From a bacterium (GTDB lineage: Bacteria > Gemmatimonadota > Gemmatimonadetes > Gemmatimonadales > Gemmatimonadaceae): a stretch of DNA of 40,318 nt. Made by a program: the position numbers and the translations under genes. The stretch is taken from the NCBI GenBank assembly GCA_021813725.1, contig JAKAJN010000014.1:1-40318 (forward strand), written 5' to 3'. The notes under the pieces were generated by a model, which was given only the letters and a program-made list of their open reading frames with translations, ran no database searches and was not told the DNA's origin. Below, piece after piece: positions 22,802 through 31,697 of this stretch (its first letter is position 1; each line of letters starts with the position of its first letter).

Positions 22802-23958
22802 AGAAAGTGATGGTGGGCAACCACGCCGTCGCGTGGGGCGCACGCCTCGCGCGCGTCGAGGTGATCTCGGCGTATCCGATCACGCCGCAGACGCAGGTGG
22901 TGGAGAAGTTGAGCGAGATGTGCGCCGACGGCACGCTGCCGGCGCGGTTCATCAAGGTGGAGAGCGAGCACTCGGCGATGGCGGCGGTGATCGGGGCGAG
23001 CGCCACCGGGGTGCGCGCCTTCACGGCGTCCAGCTCGCACGGCCTGCTGTACATGCACGAGATGCTGCACTGGGCCGCCGGCGCGCGGCTGCCGATCGTG
23101 ATGGCCGACGTGAACCGCGCCATCGGGCCGGGATGGAACATCTGGACCGACCAGAACGACAGTCTCTCGCAGCGCGACACCGGGTGGGTGCAGCTGTATT
23201 GCGAGACGAACCAGGAAGTGCTCGACACGACGATCATGGCGTTCAAGCTCGCCGAGTCGTTGAACGTGCCGGTGATGCTGACGCTCGACGGATTCTACCT
23301 CTCGCACACGGCGGAGCCGGTGGAGGTGCCGGACCAGGAGCTGGTGGACCGCTTCCTGCCCAAACGAGAGGCGTCATACAAGCTCGACGTGGACGAACCG
23401 CACGCGTTTGGCGCGTTGGTGAAGCCGGACGCGTACATGGAGATGCGGTGGCTGCAGCAGGAGGCCCTGCAGAAGGTGCCCGCGGCGCTCGACGCCATCG
23501 AGCGGGACTGGCGGCGGATGTTCGGCCGCTCGTACGGTGCGCTCGAGGCGTACCGCGCCGCCGACGCCGAGCTGCTGCTCGTGACGAGCGGGACGGTGAC
23601 GAGCACGGCGCGCGCGGTGGTGGACGCGCGCCGCGCCGCGGGCGAACGCATCGGCCTGCTCAAGGTGAAGATGTTCCGACCGTTTCCCACCGCGCTCGTG
23701 CGCGAGGCGCTGCGCGGCGTGCCGCGCGCGGCGGTGCTTGATCGCAACATCTCGCCGGGGCACGGCGGCATCTTCGCCGAAGAACTCCGCTCGGCGCTCT
23801 ACGACCTGCCGGACGGCGAGCGGCCCGAACTGTTCGGGTTCGTGCTCGGACTCGGCGGACGCGACATCACGCCGGCCGTCATCGAGGACGTGATCGAACA
23901 GACGCGGGCCGGACTCCGGCCGACGCGAGAGGACCTCTGGGTGGGAGTGAATCCGTGA
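22798..23958 (+). CDS. 2-oxoacid:ferredoxin oxidoreductase, alpha subunit
   Basis: A 386-residue subunit with the alpha-subunit opening MKKVMVGNHAVAWGA and the ISAYPITPQTQVVEKL motif, then KVESEHSAMAAVIGAS, the segment that places a catalytic Glu near TPP. Domain II follows from about 260 (LLLVTSGTVTSTAR) and ends in DRNISPGHGG. The start overlaps the previous stop as ATGA (22798-22801), and the end overlaps the beta gene as GTGA. With gamma and beta it completes a heterotrimeric core like the archaeal-type pyruvate enzymes. Confidence 0.94.
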   Translation: MKKVMVGNHAVAWGARLARVEVISAYPITPQTQVVEKLSEMCADGTLPARFIKVESEHSAMAAVIGASATGVRAFTASSSHGLLYMHEMLHWAAGARLPIVMADVNRAIGPGWNIWTDQNDSLSQRDTGWVQLYCETNQEVLDTTIMAFKLAESLNVPVMLTLDGFYLSHTAEPVEVPDQELVDRFLPKREASYKLDVDEPHAFGALVKPDAYMEMRWLQQEALQKVPAALDAIERDWRRMFGRSYGALEAYRAADAELLLVTSGTVTSTARAVVDARRAAGERIGLLKVKMFRPFPTALVREALRGVPRAAVLDRNISPGHGGIFAEELRSALYDLPDGERPELFGFVLGLGGRDITPAVIEDVIEQTRAGLRPTREDLWVGVNP

Positions 23959-24863
23959 GCCAGCTGCGCATCAACGACCTCATTCCTGACAACCGGCTGG
24001 TCACCTCGGGGCATCTCGCGTGCCCCGGCTGTGCGGCACCGCTCGGGATGAAGCTTGCGCTCAATGCGCTCGGGCCGAACACGATTGTGGTGATGCCGGC
24101 GAGCTGCTTCACAATCATCGCCGGGCCATGGCCGCAGAGTTCGCTGCAGGTGCCCGTGTTCCACACCGCGTTCGCCACGGGCCCCGCGGTCGCGAGCGGG
24201 GTGCGCGCGGCGCTCGACATGCAGGGGCAACACGACACCAACGTGCTCGTCTGGGTGGGCGACGGCGGGACGTTCGACATCGGCCTGCAGTCGCTGTCGG
24301 GTGCGGCGGAGCGCAACGAGAACATGATCTACGTCTGCTACGACAACGAGGCGTACATGAACACGGGCATCCAGCGCTCCTCGGCGACCCCGTGGGGGGC
24401 GTGGACGACCACGACGCCGGCGCAATTTCCCGAGGCGTCGCCCAAAAAGGACATGCTCGGCATCATGGTGGCGCACGGCATTCCCTACGCCGCGACCGCG
24501 ACGCCGGCCTATCCGGCGGACCTCGTCGCCAAGATCACCAAGGCGAAGGCGATGCACGGCATGCGCTTCATTCACCTGCTGTCACCCTGTCCGCCCGGGT
24601 GGAAGTGCGGGGACGACGAAGGGCTCGAACTGGCGCGGATGGCTGTGCAGAACCGTGTCTTCCCCATGCTCGAAGTGGAGCACGGCACGCGCTGGCGGCT
24701 GACGATGGAACACGCCGGCGACCCAGTGGAGCCGTATTTGCGGCGTCAAGGACGGTTTCGCCACTTGAGCGCCGAACAGGTCACGCACATTCAGGCGCAG
24801 ATTGACGTGCGTTGGCAACAGTTGATGCGTCGCATGGAGGCCGAGGCGCTGGCGTCGGTCTGA
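23955..24863 (+). CDS. 2-oxoacid:ferredoxin oxidoreductase, beta subunit (TPP- and 4Fe-4S-binding)
   Basis: A 302-residue subunit starting at GTG 23955 (MSQLRINDLIP). Cys23 and Cys26 (LACPGCAAP), then Cys51 after 24 residues, and a Cys in CPPGWKC match the pattern for the proximal 4Fe-4S cluster of the beta subunit. The TPP/Mg motif is GDGGTFDIG...CYDNEAYMNTG. It is the last gene of the operon; a strong terminator follows 16 nt after its stop. The complex is cytoplasmic and usually oxygen-sensitive, which is notable beside a bd oxidase in the same window. Confidence 0.95.
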   Translation: MSQLRINDLIPDNRLVTSGHLACPGCAAPLGMKLALNALGPNTIVVMPASCFTIIAGPWPQSSLQVPVFHTAFATGPAVASGVRAALDMQGQHDTNVLVWVGDGGTFDIGLQSLSGAAERNENMIYVCYDNEAYMNTGIQRSSATPWGAWTTTTPAQFPEASPKKDMLGIMVAHGIPYAATATPAYPADLVAKITKAKAMHGMRFIHLLSPCPPGWKCGDDEGLELARMAVQNRVFPMLEVEHGTRWRLTMEHAGDPVEPYLRRQGRFRHLSAEQVTHIQAQIDVRWQQLMRRMEAEALASV

Positions 24864-24878
24864 TGGCGAGGGAGTGCG

Positions 24879-24920
24879 CGGTCCGGATGCGTGGGAGCGC
24901 ATCCGGACCGTTTGTTTGTG
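24879..24920 (+). terminator. Rho-independent terminator of the oxoacid oxidoreductase operon
   Basis: A 13-bp perfect stem (cggtccggatgcg / cgcatccggaccg) with a 6-nt loop spans 24879-24910 and is followed by tttgtttgtg. It lies 16 nt after the beta-subunit stop and closes the operon. The remaining gap to the gdhA start at 25093 should hold the gdhA promoter; a tttaccttata stretch at about 24965-24976 is a weak candidate. Confidence 0.92.
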
Positions 24921-25092
24921 CCGCACGGCGCGGCCCGCGACGCGCTTCCTCCCCCTGCGCCCGACTTTACCTTATAGGGGGATGGCAACTTCCCTGTCAC
25001 CCTCCGGCCCGCCGCCGGGATATTCTCCAAGGCAGCAGTTCGCCCCGTCACCACCGCGCTCTTCGGAGCTCTTCATACAGGAAGCGAACCAC

Positions 25093-26493
25093 ATGACCGC
25101 CATACCGCCGCGCGACGCGCGCACGCTCACTCAGCTCAAGAACCTGACCGGCAAGGCCTATGTCGCCGCCGTGATGGAGAAGGTCGTCGCGCAGAATCCG
25201 GCCGAGCCCGAGTTCCACCAGGCCGTGCACGAAGTCGTTGACTCGCTGAGTCTCGTGCTCGATCAGCATCCCGAGTACAAGGCCGCGCACATCATGGAGC
25301 GGATGATCGAACCGGAGCGGGTGATCCTGTTCCGCGTGCCGTGGGTGGATGACCACGGCGAGATCCAGATCAATCGCGGCTTCCGCATTGAGATGAACAG
25401 CGCCATCGGCCCGTACAAAGGCGGCCTGCGCTTCCACCCGTCGGTGAACCTCGGCATCCTGAAGTTCCTCGCCTTCGAGCAAGTGTTCAAGAACTCGCTC
25501 ACGACACTGCCGATGGGCGGCGGCAAGGGCGGTTCGGACTTCGACCCGAAGGGGAAGAGCGACACGGAAGTGATGCACTTCTGCCAGAGCTTCATGACGG
25601 AGCTCTTCCGGCACATCGGTGCGAACACCGACGTGCCGGCGGGCGACATCGGCGTCGGCGGTCGCGAGATCGGCTTTCTGTTTGGTCAGTACAAGCGGCT
25701 GAAGAACGAGTTCACCGGCGTGCTGACGGGCAAGGGACTCAACTGGGGTGGCTCGCTCATTCGGCCGGAGGCGACGGGCTTTGGCGCGGTGTACTTCGCG
25801 CAGGAGATGCTCGCCTCGAAGGGGACGGACTTCCAGGGCAAGCAGGTTGCCGTGTCGGGCTTCGGCAACGTGGCGTGGGGCGCCGTGAAGAAAGTGGGCG
25901 ACCTCGGCGGCAAGGTGGTGACCATCTCGGGACCGGATGGCTTTGTGCACGATCCGGACGGCATCGCCGGCGAGAAGTGGGAGTTCATGTTGAAACTGCG
26001 CGCGTCGGGGCAGGACGTCGTCGCGCCGTACGCCGAGAAGTTCAAGGGGGCCACCTTCCACGCCGGCAAGCGCCCGTGGAGCGTAAAGGTGGACGTGGCG
26101 CTGCCGTGCGCGACGCAGAACGAACTCGACGGCAAGGATGCGGCGGAGCTGGTGAAGAACGGCTGCGTGGCGGTGGTGGAAGGGGCCAACATGCCGAGCA
26201 CGCCGGAGGCCGTCGAGGCGTTCCAGAAGGGCGGCGTGATGTTCGCCCCCGGCAAGGCCGCCAACGCGGGCGGCGTGGCGGTGTCGGGGCTCGAGATGTC
26301 GCAGAACAGCATGCGCTACAACTGGTCGCGCGAGGAAGTGGATGCCAAGCTGCACGGCATCATGAAGAGCATCTACAAAGCGTCGAGCGAGGCGGCCGCG
26401 GCGTACGGCACGCCGGGCAACCTGGTGAACGGTGCGAACATCGCCGGCTTCCTCAAGGTGGCGAACGCGATGATGGACCAGGGCGCGGTGTAG
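25093..26493 (+). CDS. gdhA: glutamate dehydrogenase (hexameric class I, probably NADP-dependent)
   Basis: A 466-residue enzyme that interconverts glutamate with 2-oxoglutarate and ammonia. ATG 25093 (MTAIPPRDARTL) has AGGA about 11 nt upstream; the frame is open to 24874, but that part overlaps the terminator and is not coding. The substrate domain has the catalytic-Lys loop PMGGGKGGSDFDPKGKS and GPYKGGLRFHPSVN. The nucleotide domain has VAVSGFGNVAWGA. The length and the KGGSDFDPKGKSD signature are those of bacterial GdhA-type enzymes, which are mostly NADP-specific. It follows the oxoacid operon but has separate terminators on both sides, so it is a single-gene unit. Confidence 0.96.
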   Translation: MTAIPPRDARTLTQLKNLTGKAYVAAVMEKVVAQNPAEPEFHQAVHEVVDSLSLVLDQHPEYKAAHIMERMIEPERVILFRVPWVDDHGEIQINRGFRIEMNSAIGPYKGGLRFHPSVNLGILKFLAFEQVFKNSLTTLPMGGGKGGSDFDPKGKSDTEVMHFCQSFMTELFRHIGANTDVPAGDIGVGGREIGFLFGQYKRLKNEFTGVLTGKGLNWGGSLIRPEATGFGAVYFAQEMLASKGTDFQGKQVAVSGFGNVAWGAVKKVGDLGGKVVTISGPDGFVHDPDGIAGEKWEFMLKLRASGQDVVAPYAEKFKGATFHAGKRPWSVKVDVALPCATQNELDGKDAAELVKNGCVAVVEGANMPSTPEAVEAFQKGGVMFAPGKAANAGGVAVSGLEMSQNSMRYNWSREEVDAKLHGIMKSIYKASSEAAAAYGTPGNLVNGANIAGFLKVANAMMDQGAV

Positions 26494-26518
26494 GACGCGG
26501 CGATCCGGGCAGTCCGGG

Positions 26519-26552
26519 AGCGCGGGGTGGGCGGATGCCACCTCGCGCTTTT
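26519..26552 (+). terminator. Rho-independent terminator of gdhA
   Basis: The stem agcgcggggtgg (26519-26530) / ccacctcgcgct (26538-26549) pairs over 12 bp with one G-U wobble, with a 7-nt loop and a tttt run ending at 26552. It lies 25 nt after the gdhA stop. Confidence 0.85.
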
Positions 26553-26563
26553 ACATTGACGAC

Positions 26564-26591
26564 AGACGGGAGACGGGAGACGGGAGACGGG
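26564..26591. repeat. four tandem copies of a 7-nt repeat (agacggg)
   Basis: The heptamer agacggg occurs four times head to tail, with a partial fifth (agacc) after it, in the gap between gdhA and the next gene. It ends about 65 nt before the GTG start at 26657. Short repeats like this can change copy number by slippage and alter promoter spacing; nothing in the sequence proves that here. Confidence 0.9.
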
Positions 26592-26656
26592 AGACCGACA
26601 ACCGGAGATGGGCTAGGCGGTACGGGGGACGCGACGACGGTCAGCGCGGAGGGCGC

Positions 26657-29626
26657 GTGAGCGAGCGAGAGCAGGTGACGAAACTAGACGACGCCCTGCC
26701 GTCGGAGCTGTTCCAGGACCTGATGCCGTATCGCGTGCAGGACATCCTGCTCGTGTCGAGTCTCTACGACGCGTTCACGCTGCAGGAGGACGGCCGGCTG
26801 AACGAGCTGGTGATGCGCGAGTTCGTGGACCTGGACACACATCACACGCCGCACATCACGCACGTGTCGAGTGGCGCGGAGGCGGTCGCCAAGGCCAAGG
26901 CGCAGCGCCAGTTCAACCTGGTGATCACGACGATCAATCCGGGCGACATGGACGCCACCGAGCTGGCGCGGCGCCTGGCCGAGGCCGGCCTCGACGTGCC
27001 GGTGCTGGTGCTCGCCTATGATCACCGCGAGTTCAAGGACTTCGAGTCGCGCGCCGACCTGTCGCTCATCGACCGCTGCTTCATGTGGCAGGGCGATGCG
27101 CGGATCCTGCTGGCGATGGTGAACTACGTCGAAGACCAGCGCAACGTCGCGCACGACACGGCAACCACCGGGGTGCGGGTCGTCCTGCTCGTCGAGGACA
27201 GCATGCGGTTCTACTCGTCGCTGCTCCCGGTGGTCTACACCGAGATCATCCGGCAGGCGGCCAACGCGCTCGGCGACGGCAGCAACCTCTCGCACAAGCT
27301 GGTGCGCCTGCGCGCCCGCCCGAAGATCCTGCTCTGCACCTCCTACGAGGAGGCGTGGGCCCAGTGGTCGCACTATCGCGAACACGTACTGGGTGTCATC
27401 ACGGACGTGGAGTTCCCCCGTGGCGGCGCGCTCGCGCGCGATGCCGGGTTCGCGCTCGCCCGCGCCATTCGCGAGGAGGCGCCCGACGTGCCGGTGCTCC
27501 TGCAGTCGGGCCGGGCGGAATATTTCGCCAAGGCGGCCGAGCACGGGCTGCCGTTCGTGCTGAAGGGCTCTCCGACGATGCTCCACGAACTGCACGGCTT
27601 CATCGTGGAGCATTTCGCGTTCGGCGACTTCGTCTTCCGGCTGCCGGACGGTCGTGAGGTGGAGCGCGCCGCCGACCTGCGCGAACTCGAGGCAAAGGTC
27701 GCGACGGTGCCGGCCGAGAGTCTGGTCTACCACGGCGAGCGCAATCACTTCTCCACCTGGTTGGCGGCGCGCGCCGAGTTTGGCGTGGCACACCGGCTGC
27801 GGGCGCAGCGCGTGTCGGACTATGGCTCGCCCGAGGAGTTGCGCAGTCGGCTCATCGCCTCCATCGCGGAGTACCGCAATGACCAGGCGCAGCTGCAGGT
27901 GGGGGACTTCGATCGCGAGGTGTTTGACGCCGCCGTGCCGTTTTTCGAGCGCATCGGCGGCGGGTCGATTGGCGGCAAGGCGCGCGGGCTGGCGTTCGTG
28001 CGCCGGCTGGTTGGTTTGTACGGCGTGAATCGGCGCTACGACGGCGTGCAGGTGGGGGTGCCGCCCGCGGTCGTCATCGGCACCGACGTCTTTGATCGTT
28101 TCCTGGCCGACAATGACCTGCTCGAGATCGCGATCCACGGCACGGAGGACGCCGAACTGCTGCGGCGGTTTCTCGCCGCGCGGCTTCCCGACGATGTGCT
28201 GGCGGACCTCGATGCGTTCCTGAGGCAGGTACGGTGGCCGCTTGCCGTGCGCTCGTCGAGTCTGCTCGAGGACTCGCAGTACCAGCCGTTCACGGGCGTG
28301 TACGAAACGTTCATGCTGCCGAACCGGCACCCCGACCATGACGAGCGGCTGGCGCGGCTCGTCGAGGCGGTGAAGCGCGTATACGCGTCGACCTTCACGC
28401 ACAACGCCAAGGCCTACCTTCGGGCGACGCCGTACCGCCTGGAGGAGGAGAAGATGGCGGTCATCATCCAGAAGATCGTGGGGGCGGAGCACGGCCCGCG
28501 TTTCTACCCCGATTTCTCCGGCGTCGCGCGTTCGTACAACTTTTATCCCGCCGCGCCGCTCAGCGCCGAAGACGGTGTGGCGGCGGTGGCGCTGGGACTC
28601 GGGCGGGCCGTCGTGGAAGGTGGGCGCGTGCTGACGTTCTGCCCGAAGGCGCCACGCAACATCATTCAGTTCTCGTCGGTCAGCGACATCCTCGCCAACT
28701 CCCAGCGGTCGTTCTGGGCCGTGGACTTCGCGGGCGAGGACGACGGGAGTGGTGCCGAGGCGGGCTTCCGCGAGCGGAACTACGATCTCGATGTGGCCGA
28801 GGAAGACGGCACGCTGCGTGCGCTCGGCTCGACTTATTCCTCCGAGAACGATGTCATCTACGACGGCCTGTCGCGCCCCGGCGTCCGCCTCGTGAGTTTC
28901 GCACCGATCCTCAAGCACGGCGCCTTTCCGCTCGCGCCGCTGCTCGCCGACCTCGTCGCCATCGGCGCGGGCGGGATGAATCGTGCGTGCGAGATCGAAT
29001 TCGCCGTGCGCCTCGCGCAGCGCCCGGGCGAGCCGCACGAGTTCGGGTTCCTGCAGCTGCGGCCGCTCGTGCTGTCGCGGGAGATGCACGACCTCGACCT
29101 CTCGACCGTAGATCCCGCCACCGTGCTCTGCCGCAGTCCGCGCGTGCTCGGCGACGGCGTGATCGATCATCTGCGCCACGCTGTCGTGGTGGACTTCCAT
29201 CGCTTTGACCGCTCACAGACGCGAGAGGCGGCGCGCATCATCGCCGGGTTCAACGCCGATCTGCTGGAGCGGGGCGAGCCGTACTTGCTGATCGGGGTCG
29301 GGCGGTGGGGCTCGGCCGACCCGTGGCTTGGCATTCCCGTGCGGTGGGACGAGATCTCCGGTGCACGCGCAATCGTCGAGGCCGGCTTCCGCGACTTTCG
29401 TGTGGCGCCGTCGCAGGGGAGCCATTTCTTCCAGAATCTCGTGTCATTCCAGGTCGGGTACTTCACGCTGAACCCCGAGTTCGGCGACGGATTCGTCGAC
29501 TGGGAGTGGCTCTCCGCGCAGCCGGCGATGGCGGAGGAGGGGCACGTCCGGCTGCTCGAATTCGAGAGTCCGCTCACCGTGCGCATGAACGGCCGGCGCA
29601 GTGAAGGCGTAATCCTGAAGCCGTAG
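26657..29626 (+). CDS. double receiver-like plus PEP/pyruvate-binding (PPDK_N) domain protein
   Basis: A 989-residue cytoplasmic protein starting at GTG 26657 with GGAGGG 5 nt upstream. Residues about 25-150 look like a response-regulator receiver (ILLVSSLYDAF), but the phospho-acceptor position is Thr92 (VITTINPGD). A second receiver-like domain at about 178-330 (VVLLVEDSMRFYSS) keeps an acceptor, Asp250 (VITDVEFP), and has an insertion. From about 434 (GGGSIGGKARGLAF) through PLAVRSSSLLEDS at about 530 to about 830 it resembles the ATP-grasp N-terminal domain of PEP synthase and pyruvate phosphate dikinase. I see no swivelling His domain and no PEP/pyruvate barrel, so it is not a complete PEP synthase. 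A signalling or kinase-like role is possible but unproven. Confidence 0.8.
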   Translation: MSEREQVTKLDDALPSELFQDLMPYRVQDILLVSSLYDAFTLQEDGRLNELVMREFVDLDTHHTPHITHVSSGAEAVAKAKAQRQFNLVITTINPGDMDATELARRLAEAGLDVPVLVLAYDHREFKDFESRADLSLIDRCFMWQGDARILLAMVNYVEDQRNVAHDTATTGVRVVLLVEDSMRFYSSLLPVVYTEIIRQAANALGDGSNLSHKLVRLRARPKILLCTSYEEAWAQWSHYREHVLGVITDVEFPRGGALARDAGFALARAIREEAPDVPVLLQSGRAEYFAKAAEHGLPFVLKGSPTMLHELHGFIVEHFAFGDFVFRLPDGREVERAADLRELEAKVATVPAESLVYHGERNHFSTWLAARAEFGVAHRLRAQRVSDYGSPEELRSRLIASIAEYRNDQAQLQVGDFDREVFDAAVPFFERIGGGSIGGKARGLAFVRRLVGLYGVNRRYDGVQVGVPPAVVIGTDVFDRFLADNDLLEIAIHGTEDAELLRRFLAARLPDDVLADLDAFLRQVRWPLAVRSSSLLEDSQYQPFTGVYETFMLPNRHPDHDERLARLVEAVKRVYASTFTHNAKAYLRATPYRLEEEKMAVIIQKIVGAEHGPRFYPDFSGVARSYNFYPAAPLSAEDGVAAVALGLGRAVVEGGRVLTFCPKAPRNIIQFSSVSDILANSQRSFWAVDFAGEDDGSGAEAGFRERNYDLDVAEEDGTLRALGSTYSSENDVIYDGLSRPGVRLVSFAPILKHGAFPLAPLLADLVAIGAGGMNRACEIEFAVRLAQRPGEPHEFGFLQLRPLVLSREMHDLDLSTVDPATVLCRSPRVLGDGVIDHLRHAVVVDFHRFDRSQTREAARIIAGFNADLLERGEPYLLIGVGRWGSADPWLGIPVRWDEISGARAIVEAGFRDFRVAPSQGSHFFQNLVSFQVGYFTLNPEFGDGFVDWEWLSAQPAMAEEGHVRLLEFESPLTVRMNGRRSEGVILKP

Positions 29627-29746
29627 TCGTGTTGTCGCGGTCCCGCATGGAGCGGCGTGCACGCGACGGCCGTGTGATTTCCCGTCGGGGCGGCTCGTGC
29701 ACGCGGCACGGCGCCCGTCGCGGTTGATCGCGGTATCTTTCCGCGC

Positions 29747-31195
29747 ATGCCAGACCTCCTCGACACGCGCCTTCCCTCCGCGGACAACGCGAGCCTCGAA
29801 TACACACCGGCGCAGATGGCCGCGATGGGAGAAGCCGTCGTCGCGCGCGCGGTGCAGCATCTCGCCTCGCTTGACCGCCAGCCAAGCCGTGGCGACGTGG
29901 ACGCCGCTGAACTCTGCCGCGCGCTGCGCGAGCCGATTCCCGAGACGGGCACGCCACTCGGGCCGGTGCTGGATCATCTCTTCGACGAGTTGATTCCCCG
30001 CTCGTTCACCACGCCGGGGCCGGGATATCTTGCGTACATCCCGGGTGGCGGCGTGTACCCGGCGGCGCTCGCCGACTTCATTGCCGACACGACGAACCGG
30101 TACACGGGCGTCTGGCAGGCGTCGCCGGCGCTCGTGCAGCTCGAGGCCAACGTGCTCGACTGGTTGCGCGACTGGATGGGTTTCCCCCCGGGCGCCAGCG
30201 GCCTGCTGACGTCGGGCGGCTCGATGGCGACGCTCAATGCGATTCTGTGCGCGCGCGAACGCCACCTCGGGACGGAGATTCGCCGCGGCACGCTCTACGT
30301 CTCCGATCAGGGACACCACTGCATCGAAAAGGCGGCCAAGCTGGCCGGCATCTTTCACGACCGGGTGCGACTGGTTCCCTCCGACGCGGCGTTCCGCATG
30401 CGCACCGACACGCTGGCGGCGATGATCGCGGAGGATCGGGCGGCCGGTCTGCAGCCGTTCCTCGTGGCGTCGTCGGCGGGGACGACCAACACCGGCGCCG
30501 TAGATCCACTCACCGACATTGCCGACTTGTGCGCGCGCGAGGCGATGTGGCACCACGTGGACGGCGCCTACGGCGCCTTCTTCCATGCCGTGCCGGCCCT
30601 GCGGCCATTGCTCGACGGTCTGCCGCGCGCCGATTCGCTGACGCTCGATCCACACAAGGGGATGTTCCTGCCGTACGGAACGGGCGCGCTGCTGGTGCGC
30701 GACGGTGAGGCGCTGCGCGCCGTGCACGCGGCCACGGCGGGGTACCTGCCGGCGCAGCAATCGGAGTTCTACGATCCGAGCCAGTATGGCCCCGAGCTCT
30801 CCCGCGGATTCCCGGGACTGCGGGTCTGGATGGCGCTTAAACTCGCCGGCGCGGCGCGGTACCGCGCGGCGATCGCGGAAAAGCGCGATCTCGCGGTGTG
30901 GGCGGCGGAGCGCGTGGCGCGCATTCCGGGCGTCGTGATGGACGCCTGGCCGCAGCTCTCCCTCTTCGCCTTTCACCTTGAGGGATCCCGCCTGACGACG
31001 CTCGACGCGCAGAACGCCGCCACCGCCGAGTTGATGGAGCGGGTCACGAGGCGCGGTCGTGTCATGCTCACGGGCTGCACGGTCCAGGGACGGCACCTGG
31101 CCCGAATCTGCGTGCTGAGCTTCCGCACGCGGCGTGCGGAGATGGAGGCCTGTGTGAGCCAGATCACCGACGAGACGCGCGACCTGCTCGCATAG
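29747..31195 (+). CDS. PLP-dependent group II decarboxylase (aromatic-L-amino-acid decarboxylase type)
   Basis: A 482-residue fold-type I PLP enzyme that would decarboxylate an amino acid to an amine. The cofactor Lys304 lies in LDPHKGMFLPYG, the normal place for the family, preceded by WHHVDGAYGAFF with the pyridine-binding Asp. GLLTSGGSMATLNAI and SSAGTTNTGAVDPL are further family motifs. The length fits bacterial AADC-like proteins. ATG 29747 has no Shine-Dalgarno sequence; tatctt ends 8 nt upstream, so a leaderless transcript is possible, though no good -35 is seen. It is 120 nt after the preceding large gene, and the gap shows no clear terminator. The true substrate could be an aromatic amino acid, glutamate or another; the sequence does not decide. 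Confidence 0.9.
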   Translation: MPDLLDTRLPSADNASLEYTPAQMAAMGEAVVARAVQHLASLDRQPSRGDVDAAELCRALREPIPETGTPLGPVLDHLFDELIPRSFTTPGPGYLAYIPGGGVYPAALADFIADTTNRYTGVWQASPALVQLEANVLDWLRDWMGFPPGASGLLTSGGSMATLNAILCARERHLGTEIRRGTLYVSDQGHHCIEKAAKLAGIFHDRVRLVPSDAAFRMRTDTLAAMIAEDRAAGLQPFLVASSAGTTNTGAVDPLTDIADLCAREAMWHHVDGAYGAFFHAVPALRPLLDGLPRADSLTLDPHKGMFLPYGTGALLVRDGEALRAVHAATAGYLPAQQSEFYDPSQYGPELSRGFPGLRVWMALKLAGAARYRAAIAEKRDLAVWAAERVARIPGVVMDAWPQLSLFAFHLEGSRLTTLDAQNAATAELMERVTRRGRVMLTGCTVQGRHLARICVLSFRTRRAEMEACVSQITDETRDLLA

Positions 31196-31310
31196 TCCCG
31201 GGATCGTCCCCCCGGCCTCCCCTCGTGGTGACACTTCTGACGTGCTGCGGGTAATACCTCAGTAGTGGGATGCCTAGTACTTAGATACTGCCTTTCCCCC
31301 CGGAGGTTGT

Positions 31311-31697
31311 ATGCGTAGCAAGGCGAAGCAGGCAGCGGTGCTTGCCGGACTGGCTGTGGTCGTCGCGTGCGGTGGAGGCGGCTACTCGCCGACGTCGCCG
31401 AGCGGCGGCTCCTCGAATACGCCGGGCACGCCCACCACACCCGCGGCCAACGAAGTCATCGCCACCACATCGAACACCTTCTCGCCCTCCACGCTCACCG
31501 TGGCCAAGGGCACAACGGTCACCTTCACGTTCCAGGGCACCCAGCACAACGTGAACTTCGCCAACGTGGCTGGCGCGCCCTCCAACATTGGCAACACCGC
31601 CAATGCCGGGGTGCAACGGCTGTTTGCGACGGCCGGTACGTTCGGCTACGACTGCAGCCTGCACTCGGGGATGACGGGGAAGGTGGTCGTCAACTAA
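31311..31697 (+). CDS. cupredoxin (plastocyanin-like) lipoprotein
   Basis: A 128-residue blue-copper protein with a lipoprotein signal (LAVVVAC, Cys20), a Ser/Pro/Thr-rich tether, then one cupredoxin domain. The copper ligands are His79 (GTQHNV) and Cys115, His118, Met121 in DCSLHSGM, the normal type 1 set. ATG 31311 has CGGAGG 5 nt upstream. Anchored at the cell envelope it would carry single electrons, possibly for an oxidase or denitrification step, but no partner is adjacent. Its stop overlaps that of the convergent glpK over 31694-31697. The upstream gap contains short near-palindromes (around 31276-31289) that may be regulatory. Confidence 0.93.
   Translation: MRSKAKQAAVLAGLAVVVACGGGGYSPTSPSGGSSNTPGTPTTPAANEVIATTSNTFSPSTLTVAKGTTVTFTFQGTQHNVNFANVAGAPSNIGNTANAGVQRLFATAGTFGYDCSLHSGMTGKVVVN

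Noticed and set aside
20909-22843. 644-codon minus-strand frame opposite the oxoacid oxidoreductase genes
   Set aside because: Arg/His-rich shadow of the strongly supported GltD-like subunit on the plus strand.
26564-26591. CRISPR-like repeats
   Set aside because: The units are 7 nt and directly abutting with no spacers; it is a simple tandem repeat.
26684-29200. 838-codon minus-strand frame
   Set aside because: Antisense to the receiver/PPDK_N gene, with no recognisable domain and shadow-like composition.
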